A DNA stretch of 42,665 bases from the NCBI GenBank assembly GCA_947631245.1, contig CANRKP010000016.1, positions 1 through 42,665 of the forward strand, read 5' to 3'. The notes beneath the pieces were generated by a model, which saw only the letters and a list, made by a program, of their open reading frames with translations, made no database searches and had not been told where the DNA came from. A program made the position numbers and the translations under genes. Shown piece after piece: positions 8,206-15,914 of this stretch (within the stretch, counting starts at the first letter, position 1; each line of letters opens with the position of its first letter). Source of the stretch: an uncultured Clostridia bacterium. Lineage in GTDB: Bacteria > Bacillota > Clostridia > Oscillospirales > CAG-272.

Positions 8206-8544
8206 ATGAAAAAAGCATTTAAAAGAACCGCCCTGACCGCGGTAGCCGCAGCGTATGCCGCAGTGACCGCAGGTCTTTTCCTCATAGGCTCGGCAAAAGT
8301 GGACGTTGCGCCGCAGAACTACGGCGGAACGCTCACGGTATTCGCTCCGAAGGACGGCGAGAGCTTCGTCGTCCGCGAAACGAACGGCGTTATCGGCGTG
8401 TTCAGGCGCGGCGTCGACGAGCCGCTTTATACGCTCGACGTGTTTGTCTTTACTCTGCCCGAGCGCGAACAGGAGCTTCTGCGCGACGGCATAGAGTGTG
8501 ACGCCGAGGGGCTTATGTATCTGCTCGACTCATACGGGAGCTGA
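8206..8544 (+). CDS. small secreted or membrane-anchored protein with BofC-C-like segment
   Basis: A 112-residue protein. Residues 1-30 are a signal peptide or anchor (MKKAFKRT, then an Ala/Val/Leu core). The mature part ends in NGVIGVFRRGVDEPLYTLDVFVFTLPEREQELLRDGIE followed by LMYLLDSYGS. This matches a type of protein widespread in spore-forming Clostridia and resembles the C-terminal domain of BofC, the forespore intermembrane-space regulator of SpoIVB in Bacillus; the link rests on pattern only. The ATG at 8206 follows GAAGG at about 11 nt. It lies alone, divergent from the PBP gene and convergent with dnaE (14 nt between stops). No promoter is obvious, which would fit a sporulation sigma factor but does not prove it. 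Confidence 0.65.
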   Translation: MKKAFKRTALTAVAAAYAAVTAGLFLIGSAKVDVAPQNYGGTLTVFAPKDGESFVVRETNGVIGVFRRGVDEPLYTLDVFVFTLPEREQELLRDGIECDAEGLMYLLDSYGS

Positions 8545-8558
8545 CACACGTCGCCGCC

Positions 8559-11500
8559 TTATTTTATAACGACGTTTTCCCCGCCGAGCAGCGCCTCAAG
8601 CTCAGAGATCAGCCTTTTGCTGCCTCCGTCGGCGCCTCCCTTACGGCAAGGAAAATACTTTCCCACCTCGGTATCGAACATCAAAACAGGCACGCCGCCG
8701 GAAAAGATATCGACGAGCGCTTCCGCGCGCCTGCACTCCTCCGAGCTTTCGGACGGGACGCGGAGATATATTTTCTTCGGCGCCTCGCGGACAGCTCCCG
8801 AGGCGGGCGCGGTGTTCTCCCGACGGCGCTCAGTCTGCGCGCTGCTTTCCGCGTGCTTTGCGCCCGACGCAGCCTCCGTAAGAACTGCCGCCTCAGACAA
8901 AAGGAGCTTCGGCGTGCGCTCGCCGTCGACCGACAGGTCTCCCGTGACGTAAAACGGCACGTCCTGCGCGAGCATCGCCTCATACCTCGGCAAGAGCTTC
9001 GGGAATACGAGGACCTCTATCTCGCCCGTCTTATCCTGAAGCGTGAAGAACATCATGCGCTCTCCGCGCTTCGTGTCCTTTTTCGTGCGTCCCGTTATTA
9101 TCCCCACGAAGCTCACGCGCTCGCGGTCCTTATATTTGTACCCGCCGGCGTCTGCATCGTCCGGCACGCCGCCGTCGCCTTCGCTGTCCTCGGTTTCATC
9201 TTCGTCTTCGTCCTCGGGCGCGTCCGCGTCGAGTCCCGTGACATCCGATATCGGTATGTGCTCGACCGCGCGGCATTCGTTTTCGTAGTCGTCAAGGATA
9301 TGACCGGAGAAATACATCCCGGACACCTCCTTTTCGAGCTCGAGCAGCCTCGTGCGCGAAAATTCGGGGATATCGGGGTAAACGAACTCAGCCCCCGCCT
9401 CAGTCGGAGCCTCGGAACTTTCCGCCTGTGGGGAGAAGAGGTCGAGCTGACCCGAAACGCCGCGGCGCTTTTTGTCGTGCAGGTCCTCTATCATCCTCTC
9501 GTATGAGGACAAAAGACGGCTGCGCTTCTCCCCGAGGCTGTCGAACGCGCCGCTTTTGATAAGCGCCTCCGCCTGTTTTTTGTTCAGGTCGTGCTCCGTC
9601 ATGCGGCACGCGAAATCGTAAAATGACCGGAAAGCGCCTCCGCCTTCGCGCTCGCGCGTTATCTCGTCTATGAACTGTATTCCTACGCCCTTGAGCGCCG
9701 CGAGCCCGTACCTTATCCCGCCGTCCGAGACGGTGTAATCGGCGCGGCTCTCGTTTATGTCGGGCGGGAGCACGGGTATGCCGGACTTTGTGCATTCGGC
9801 GATATACGCCGCGGTCCTGCCGCCCGAACCGAGCACGGAGTCAAGCAGCGAGGCGAAAAACTCCTTTTTGCAGTGCCGCTTCAGATACGCGGTCTCGTAT
9901 GAAACGACCGCATACGCCGCGGCGTGGCTCTTGTTGTAGCCGTAACGAGAAAATGATGCCATGTCCTCGAAAAGCTCGTCCGCCTCAGCCTCCGTCATGC
10001 CGTGCGAAACGGCGCCGCGGACAAAGTCTTCCCTCTCCGCCATTATGACGTCCGCCTTTTTCTTTGACATCGCGCGTCTGACGATATCGGCTCTGCCGAA
10101 GGAATATCCCGCGACGGCGCGGAATATCTGCATGACCTGTTCCTGATAGACGATGCAGCCGTATGTCTCGCGCAAAAGTTCCGTAAGCTCTGGCGCTTTG
10201 TACCTCGGCTCCGCCTCCCCGTGCCTGCTCGCGATATAGCGCGGTATGCTTTCCATCGGACCGGGTCTGTAAAGCGCTATCGCCGCGATTATGTCCCGCA
10301 GTCCCGCCGGGCGAAGCTGCATAAGCATCCGCCTCATGCCCGGGCTCTCGAGCTGGAACACTCCCATCGTGTCACCGGCGCTTATCATCGCCATCGTCTC
10401 CGCGTCGTCATCGGGGATCACGGCAATATCAAAGCCGGGATCTCTCTCCCTTATGCGGGCGACAGTATCCGATATAACGGTCTCATTTCTCAAGGAGAGA
10501 AAATCGAATTTCACAAGTCCGACTGCGGCGTCATCGTCCATGTCGAACTGCGTCACGACGATGCCGCCGTTCACCGCGAGCGGTACTATTTCCGAAAGAG
10601 GCTCGCTCGTGATGACGACGCCGGAGGCGTGCTTTGACGCGTGCCGCGGCATCCCCTCGATCGAAAGCGCCGTTTTTAAGAGACGCGCCGCCGCGGGCGA
10701 CGACTCGCATATCTCCGAAATCTGCCGCGACTCCATCGCTTCCTTAAGGCTGACCTTCGGTCCCTGCGGGATGAGCTTCGCCACACGGTCGACGTCCGCA
10801 TACGGCATCCCGAGCGCGCGTCCGACGTCGCGCACGGCGGCGCGCGCCGCCATCGTGCCGAATGTGATTATCTGCGCGACGTGACGCGGACCGTATTTTT
10901 CCTTTACATATTCGATGACCTCGTCCCGCCTGTCATAGCTGAAATCCACGTCGAAATCGGGCAGCGTGACGCGCTCGGGGTTCAAAAACCTCTCAAACAG
11001 AAGTCCGAATCGGATGGGGTCTATCTCCGTGATCCCGATAAGGTATGCGACAAGGCTGCCGGTCCCGCTGCCGCGCCCCGGACCGACGGGGATGTCGTGC
11101 GATTTCGCATAGCTGACGAAATCGGCGACCACAAGGTAATATTCGCTGTACCCCATGCCGGATATGACGGAAAGCTCGTGACTTATCCTCTCCCTGTAAT
11201 CCGCCTCGGAAAATTCGTCGTCAAACTTTATATGCCCGCGCTCAATCCTTGAGGCAAGTCCCTCCTCGGCGGCGTTTTTGAGATATTCATTCGGGTCCGC
11301 CCCGCCGATAAAGGGATAGTGCGGCATGTGGACCGTGTCAAAATCGAGCTTTACGTTGCACCTTTCCGCTATCTTTACCGTGTTCTCTATCGGCGAGCCG
11401 CCGTCGACACGTCCGAAAAGCCGCTCCATTTCAGACGTAGACTTATAATAAAACTCGTCGGAGTCAAAGCCGAAGGGACGCCCGTCCGTGATGACGCTGT

Positions 11501-12176
11501 TCGTGCCGATGCAGGAGAGTATCGCCTGCGTGTCCGCGTCCGAGCGGCGCAGGTAGTGTACGTCGTTTGTCGCAACAAGCCCGATCCCCGTCTCCGCCGA
11601 CAGCTTCACGAGCGCGTCGTTCACCGTGCGCTGCTCGTCCATGCCGTGATACTGGAGCTCAAGAAAGAAATTGTCCTTCCCGAATATTTCCGCAAGCCTC
11701 AGCGCCTCTTTTTTAGCCCCTTCGAAATCTCCGACGACGATCGCTTTCGGTATCGCGCCGGAAAGGCACGCGGACAGAGCTATGAGACCCGACGAATTCT
11801 CGCGCAGCAGCTCATAGTCCACGCGCGGCTTTGAGTAAAATCCCTCCGTCCACGAAAGCGAGACTAAACGCAGAAGATTTTGATACCCCGTCATATCGCG
11901 GCATAAGAGCACGAGATGCGAGTATGCGGAGGTCCTGCCGTCGCGCTCGAAGCGCGAGCCCGGGGCAACATAGACCTCGCAGCCTATTATCGGCTTTACG
12001 CCCGCCTCTATACAGGCACGGTAAAATTTCACGACGCCATACATCGCGCCGTGGTCTGTGAGGGCGACGGCGTCGTGCCCCATCTCTTTCGCGAGCTTAG
12101 GTATTTCCGATATCCTGCACGCCCCGTCGAGAAGACTGTATTCGCTGTGCAGATGCAGATGCACAAATCCCGCCAT
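8559..12176 (-). CDS. dnaE: DNA polymerase III subunit alpha (DnaE)
   Basis: A 1205-residue C-family replicative polymerase. The PHP domain opens with FVHLHLHSEYSLLDGA (residues 4-19) and continues to ~250 (DHG 41-43, NDVHYL 204-209). The palm domain contains GPGRGSGTGSLVAYL (365-379) and the catalytic aspartates in PDFDVDF (406-412), then fingers with YRPGPM and YQEQVM. An internal beta-clamp-binding pentapeptide QLDLF is at 910-914, and an OB fold lies at about 1020-1100. Unusual are a strongly acidic insert (983-1010) before the OB fold and a long Ala/Glu/Arg linker (1101-1132) before the tail. It begins with GGAGG and an ATG 24 nt after whiA and is the last gene of the nusB-dnaE block. 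Confidence 0.97.
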   Translation of the reverse strand: MAGFVHLHLHSEYSLLDGACRISEIPKLAKEMGHDAVALTDHGAMYGVVKFYRACIEAGVKPIIGCEVYVAPGSRFERDGRTSAYSHLVLLCRDMTGYQNLLRLVSLSWTEGFYSKPRVDYELLRENSSGLIALSACLSGAIPKAIVVGDFEGAKKEALRLAEIFGKDNFFLELQYHGMDEQRTVNDALVKLSAETGIGLVATNDVHYLRRSDADTQAILSCIGTNSVITDGRPFGFDSDEFYYKSTSEMERLFGRVDGGSPIENTVKIAERCNVKLDFDTVHMPHYPFIGGADPNEYLKNAAEEGLASRIERGHIKFDDEFSEADYRERISHELSVISGMGYSEYYLVVADFVSYAKSHDIPVGPGRGSGTGSLVAYLIGITEIDPIRFGLLFERFLNPERVTLPDFDVDFSYDRRDEVIEYVKEKYGPRHVAQIITFGTMAARAAVRDVGRALGMPYADVDRVAKLIPQGPKVSLKEAMESRQISEICESSPAAARLLKTALSIEGMPRHASKHASGVVITSEPLSEIVPLAVNGGIVVTQFDMDDDAAVGLVKFDFLSLRNETVISDTVARIRERDPGFDIAVIPDDDAETMAMISAGDTMGVFQLESPGMRRMLMQLRPAGLRDIIAAIALYRPGPMESIPRYIASRHGEAEPRYKAPELTELLRETYGCIVYQEQVMQIFRAVAGYSFGRADIVRRAMSKKKADVIMAEREDFVRGAVSHGMTEAEADELFEDMASFSRYGYNKSHAAAYAVVSYETAYLKRHCKKEFFASLLDSVLGSGGRTAAYIAECTKSGIPVLPPDINESRADYTVSDGGIRYGLAALKGVGIQFIDEITREREGGGAFRSFYDFACRMTEHDLNKKQAEALIKSGAFDSLGEKRSRLLSSYERMIEDLHDKKRRGVSGQLDLFSPQAESSEAPTEAGAEFVYPDIPEFSRTRLLELEKEVSGMYFSGHILDDYENECRAVEHIPISDVTGLDADAPEDEDEDETEDSEGDGGVPDDADAGGYKYKDRERVSFVGIITGRTKKDTKRGERMMFFTLQDKTGEIEVLVFPKLLPRYEAMLAQDVPFYVTGDLSVDGERTPKLLLSEAAVLTEAASGAKHAESSAQTERRRENTAPASGAVREAPKKIYLRVPSESSEECRRAEALVDIFSGGVPVLMFDTEVGKYFPCRKGGADGGSKRLISELEALLGGENVVIK

Positions 12177-12200
12177 TTTCCGTGCCTCCTTCTTTTATTT

Positions 12201-13010
12201 TTATTTGGGCTTTTTCTCCGCGAGCCCGTCCGCGATTGCCGTTATCCTTCTCAGCCTGTTCGCGAGCGTCGATTTTGTCACCGCCGTCGGGAAAAGGGCT
12301 GCGAGCTGCGAGAGCGAGAGCTCGGGATTTTCGAGCCTGAGCCTCGCCGTCTCGGTGAGAGTCTCGTCAAGCAGATGCGACTTTCCTTCTTTTTCTATGA
12401 GCCTTATCGCGTCGCAGACGCGCTCTGACGCCTGTGTCGACATGGCAAGATTGTGTATGTCCGTATTCGAGCGCCTGTTTGCGAAATTCGCAACGTCCGA
12501 CATAAGCGCAGCGTTCGACACGTCGAAAAGCACGCGGTTAATGCCCGCCTCCGCGAAAAAGCCGCCTATGTCCTCGGCGGATTTCAAATACAAGACGGTG
12601 CTCCCGCGCCTCTTCCTCATTCTGAAGCCGAAACCGAACGACGAGAGAAGCGATAGCGCCGACGACGCCTTCTCCTCATCGGAAAACGACAGGTCGAGAT
12701 TTGCCTCTCTTTTCGACGGGTCGGTGAGCGTGCCTGTGACGAGGAACATCCCCCGCAGAAGCGCCGACCGACAGCCCGGGCAGCGGAGCGCGGACATGTC
12801 CGTTATCTCCGTTTTCCTTTCGTGTGCAGGTCCCCCGCCCTCCGCCGCGAGCGCGCCGTAATATGCCCTCACGTCCGCGTCTCTGATGCCTGACGCAGGC
12901 ATGAACGCCTCCATCGCCCGCCGCGTGTTTTCGCGGCAGCAGGGATTTTTCGCGCGGTACGCGATCATGTCGAGCTTCAGGGATTTTGAATACGAAACCT
13001 CGCCCGTCAT
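12201..13010 (-). CDS. whiA: DNA-binding protein WhiA
   Basis: A 269-residue WhiA, a homing-endonuclease-like (LAGLIDADG-derived) fold joined to a C-terminal helix-turn-helix. It keeps the segments LLRGMFLVTGTLTDPSK (about 83-99) and VLYLKSAEDIGGFFAEAGI, the Asn-rich linker ANFANRRSNTDIHNLAMSTQAS, and the HTH-like ENPELSLSQLAALFPTAVTKSTLANRLRRI (about 222-251). It is shorter than the usual ~310 residues. WhiA controls division or sporulation genes in actinomycetes and affects division and chromosome segregation in Bacillus. Its ATG overlaps the murB stop by 4 nt. In many Bacillota whiA follows rapZ and yvcK; here it follows murB instead. Confidence 0.93.
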   Translation of the reverse strand: MTGEVSYSKSLKLDMIAYRAKNPCCRENTRRAMEAFMPASGIRDADVRAYYGALAAEGGGPAHERKTEITDMSALRCPGCRSALLRGMFLVTGTLTDPSKREANLDLSFSDEEKASSALSLLSSFGFGFRMRKRRGSTVLYLKSAEDIGGFFAEAGINRVLFDVSNAALMSDVANFANRRSNTDIHNLAMSTQASERVCDAIRLIEKEGKSHLLDETLTETARLRLENPELSLSQLAALFPTAVTKSTLANRLRRITAIADGLAEKKPK

Positions 13011-13915
13011 AGATAAATGAGCTCCCTTTCGAGCCTGACGCCGAACTCGGCGAAAACTCTCTCCTCCACGAGCGAGACGAGCGCTTTCACGTCGTTGCTC
13101 GTCGCGCCGCCCGCGTTCACTATAAAGCCCGCGTGCTTTTCCGAAACGATGGCGCCGCCTATCCGCGTGCCCTTGAGCCCGCAGTCCTCTATGAGCTTGC
13201 CGGTAAAATGACCTGGCGCGCGCTTGAAAACGCTGCCCGCGCTCGGATATTCGAGCGGCTGTTTGTCGCGCCTTTTCGACATGAGCTCCGCCATCTTTGC
13301 CGATATCTCTCCCCCGTCGCCGGGCTTCAGCGCAAAGCGGGCGGAAAGCACCGTCATGCCGTTATGGCGCAGTATGCTGTCACGGTAGCCGAGCGCAAGC
13401 TCGTCTTTCGTGAGCGTGACGGTCTCCCCCCGCTCGGGGTCCCAGCATTCCGCGTCCTTTATGATATCCCTTATCTCGGAGCCGTATGCACCTGCGTTCA
13501 TGAACACCGCGCCGCCGACGCTGCCGGGAATTCCGTATGCGAACTCAACCCCCGAAAGCCCTGCCTTCTGTGCCGCGGACGCGCACGACGTAACGCCTCG
13601 CCCGCACTCGGCAGTCATGACGCTGCCGTCAAGCGATATACCCGTCATCCTCTGCGTCATCACGAACACCCCGTCGTAACCCTCGTCCGGAGCGAGCACG
13701 TTCGTACCGCAGCCGAGCGTTATATGTTTGGCGTCACGCTCCGAAAGAAACCGCAAAAGGGCGCAGAGCGCCCCTTTGTTTTTCGGATAGACTACGACCG
13801 CGACTTTTCCGCCCGTCCTGAAGCTCGTCAGCTCCGATGCGGGTGCGTCGAGAGTATATTCATAGCTGCCGCCCCCTATAAACGAGAGCAGCTCTTCCGT
13901 TTTAAGACCTGTCAA
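13007..13915 (-). CDS. murB: UDP-N-acetylmuramate dehydrogenase (MurB)
   Basis: A 302-residue flavoenzyme that reduces UDP-GlcNAc-enolpyruvate to UDP-MurNAc with NADPH. Visible are TSFRTGGKV (30-38, FAD site), LGCGTNVLAPDEGYDGV, the FAD-binding IPGSVGGAVFMNAGAYGSEI, LGYRDSIL, and the catalytic-serine segment YPSAGSVFKR. The downstream GGATSNDVKALV is the usual C-terminus. The start is taken as the TTG at 13915: it overlaps the HAD stop (TTGA), has GGAGG 7 nt upstream and gives the normal family length. The frame continues upstream to 14035, but that part lies wholly inside the HAD gene. It overlaps whiA by 4 nt. Confidence 0.93.
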   Translation of the reverse strand: MTGLKTEELLSFIGGGSYEYTLDAPASELTSFRTGGKVAVVVYPKNKGALCALLRFLSERDAKHITLGCGTNVLAPDEGYDGVFVMTQRMTGISLDGSVMTAECGRGVTSCASAAQKAGLSGVEFAYGIPGSVGGAVFMNAGAYGSEIRDIIKDAECWDPERGETVTLTKDELALGYRDSILRHNGMTVLSARFALKPGDGGEISAKMAELMSKRRDKQPLEYPSAGSVFKRAPGHFTGKLIEDCGLKGTRIGGAIVSEKHAGFIVNAGGATSNDVKALVSLVEERVFAEFGVRLERELIYL

Positions 13916-14667
13916 GCGTTTTCCTCCGTGCCGCCGCACCGCGGCGGACATATGTCGAACAGCTCGTAAAGCGAGCGTATCGTATAGGTCGGACATGACG
14001 CGCCCGGTCCCTTGCCCGCCCTGTCGATAAAGCATGAGTCGAGCCCGAACGCGGATGCGCCGGCAATATCGCTCGTCGGCGAGTCGCCGACGACGAGGGC
14101 GCGCGCCCTCGCCTCATCTTTTGACATCCCTATCGCCTCAAAGACGAGCTCGAAATACCGCCTCTCCGGCTTGACGGCGCCCATCGCCTCTGAGATGAAC
14201 ACGTCGTCGAAATACTTCGTTATCGGCGAGCGCGCAAACCTGCCGCGCTGCACGCGCGTGATGCCGTTCGTTATGATATAGAGCGACGCGCGGGACGAAA
14301 GCTCACGGCACACATCCTCGGCATCGGGAAAGAGTATGCACTGGCGCGACAGCGCCTCCACATACCGCATGCACATGACGTTTATGACGTTTGCGTCCGC
14401 CGTGTCTGCGGCGCGCACGCCGCGGCGCGACAGCGCCTCGATGAGCTTTCGAAATCTATCCACCTTCAGCTTCTCGCGCGTAGTCTCACCGCGTTCGAGC
14501 GCGCGCCATTCTGCGTCGTTTATGTCGTGATAGAGCGAAATAGTGTCTTTATCCGTCGGAAGACCGACCGATGCCAAAACCTCGCTGACGGCGTTTGCCT
14601 CCGAAGTGTCGAAATCATAGAGCGTGCCGTCCGCGTCGAACAGGACAACGTCGTAAACCTTTTTCAT
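13912..14667 (-). CDS. HAD-superfamily hydrolase, YjjG-type nucleotidase
   Basis: A 251-residue haloacid-dehalogenase phosphatase. Motif I is FDADGTLYDF with nucleophile Asp11 and general acid/base Asp13. The helical cap follows (residues 18-95). Motif II is IITNG, motif III is the Lys in GAVKPERRYFE, and motif IV is VVGDSPTSDIAGA. The DADGTL(Y/F)DF opening and overall length suit the YjjG / noncanonical pyrimidine nucleotidase group, which clears modified nucleotides, though sugar-phosphate substrates are possible. A tail with four residues of Cys or Pro in a row-like pattern (CPPRCGG) is unusual. Its ATG overlaps the tyrS stop (ATGA), and its stop overlaps the murB TTG start. Confidence 0.85.
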   Translation of the reverse strand: MKKVYDVVLFDADGTLYDFDTSEANAVSEVLASVGLPTDKDTISLYHDINDAEWRALERGETTREKLKVDRFRKLIEALSRRGVRAADTADANVINVMCMRYVEALSRQCILFPDAEDVCRELSSRASLYIITNGITRVQRGRFARSPITKYFDDVFISEAMGAVKPERRYFELVFEAIGMSKDEARARALVVGDSPTSDIAGASAFGLDSCFIDRAGKGPGASCPTYTIRSLYELFDICPPRCGGTEENA

Positions 14668-15887
14668 CTGACCGTATATCTATGATATGTTTTCTTTCCC
14701 TTTTTGATAACGACGCCCGACGCGACCGCCTCTTTCGTCAGCGTCATCGCGGGGTCCGTCACCTTTTCTCCGTCAAGGAGAACGCCGCCCTGTCCGATAA
14801 GGGTGCGCCCCTCGCGCTTTGACGGCGCGAGCCCGCCCTTTATCATCATATCGAGTATGCCTATCTCCCCGTCCGTGAAATCCTCATCGGAAAGCTCCGT
14901 CGTCGGTATGTTCTGCGACTCTCCCTCGCCGCCGAAGAAAGACCTTGCCGCCGCCTGCGCGCGCGCCGCCTCCTCCTCGCCGTGCACGAGCTTTGTCAGC
15001 TCATATGCGAGTATCTCTTTCGCGCGGTTGAGCTCGGAGCCTTCCCAGCCGCTCATCGCGTCTATCTCCTCGAGAGGCAGGAACGTGAGCATACGGATGC
15101 ATTTCAAAACGTCCGCGTCGGCGACGTTGCGCCAGTACTGATAGAAGTCGAACGGGCTCGTCTTGTTCGGGTCGAGCCAAACGGCGTTGCCCGCCGTTTT
15201 GCCCATCTTGTTGCCCTGAGAATCCGTCAGCAGCGTTATCGTCATCGCGTGCGCGTCCTCTCCGAGCTTGCGGCGGATGAGCTCGGTGCCGCCGAGCATA
15301 TTAGACCACTGGTCGTCCCCGCCGAACTGCATGTTGCAGCCGTAATTCTTGTAGAGATAGTAGAAATCGTAGGACTGCATTATCATGTAGTTGAATTCGA
15401 GGAACGAAAGCCCCTTCTCCATCCTCTGGCGGTAGCATTCGGCGCGGAGCATGTTGTTCACCGAGAAGCACGCGCCGACTTCGCGCAGAAGCTCGATATA
15501 GTTGAGGGACAAGAGCCAGTCGGCGTTATTCACCATCGTCGCCTTGCCGGGTCCGAACTCTATGAACCGCTCCATCTGACGGCGGAAGCACTCGGCGTTG
15601 TGGTCTATGTCCTCTTTCGTGAGCATACGGCGCATATCGCTCCTGCCGGAGGGGTCGCCTATCATCGTCGTCCCGCCGCCTATAAGCGCGACGGGCTCGT
15701 TTCCGGCGTCCTGAAGGCGCTTCATGAGCGTAAGCGCCATGAAATGGCCTGCAGTCAGGCTGTCGGCGGTGCAGTCGAAACCGATGTAGAATTTCGCCTT
15801 GCCCGAATTCACCATTTTTCTTATTTCTTCTTCGTTTGTGACCTGCGCTATAAGTCCGCGCGCCTTCAGTTCCTCGTAAATGCCCAT
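14664..15887 (-). CDS. tyrS: tyrosyl-tRNA synthetase
   Basis: A 407-residue class I aminoacyl-tRNA synthetase charging tRNA-Tyr. The N-terminal catalytic core holds FYIGFDCTADSLTAGHFMALTLM (33-55), a HIGH-region variant, then GGGTTMIGDPSGR (70-82), the Tyr-binding NYMIMQSYDF and QFGGDDQWSN, and the KMSKS-like loop NKMGKT (226-231). The anticodon-binding helical domain follows and the protein ends in an S4 domain (about 340-407). All expected motifs are present. It is preceded by GGAG and lies 27 nt after recN. No T-box leader is visible in the 27-nt gap, so it is not regulated separately at this site, unlike many Bacillota tyrS genes. Confidence 0.96.
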   Translation of the reverse strand: MGIYEELKARGLIAQVTNEEEIRKMVNSGKAKFYIGFDCTADSLTAGHFMALTLMKRLQDAGNEPVALIGGGTTMIGDPSGRSDMRRMLTKEDIDHNAECFRRQMERFIEFGPGKATMVNNADWLLSLNYIELLREVGACFSVNNMLRAECYRQRMEKGLSFLEFNYMIMQSYDFYYLYKNYGCNMQFGGDDQWSNMLGGTELIRRKLGEDAHAMTITLLTDSQGNKMGKTAGNAVWLDPNKTSPFDFYQYWRNVADADVLKCIRMLTFLPLEEIDAMSGWEGSELNRAKEILAYELTKLVHGEEEAARAQAAARSFFGGEGESQNIPTTELSDEDFTDGEIGILDMMIKGGLAPSKREGRTLIGQGGVLLDGEKVTDPAMTLTKEAVASGVVIKKGKKTYHRYTVR

Positions 15888-15914
15888 TCGGCAAATGTCT
15901 CCTCTTTTTTGTTT

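Noticed and set aside
13916..14035. N-terminal extension of murB to an upstream ATG
   Set aside because: It is fully inside the HAD gene, whereas the TTG at 13915 has GGAGG at 7 nt and gives the normal MurB length.
14664..15914. A T-box riboswitch before tyrS
   Set aside because: Only 27 nt separate recN and tyrS, too short for a T-box leader.
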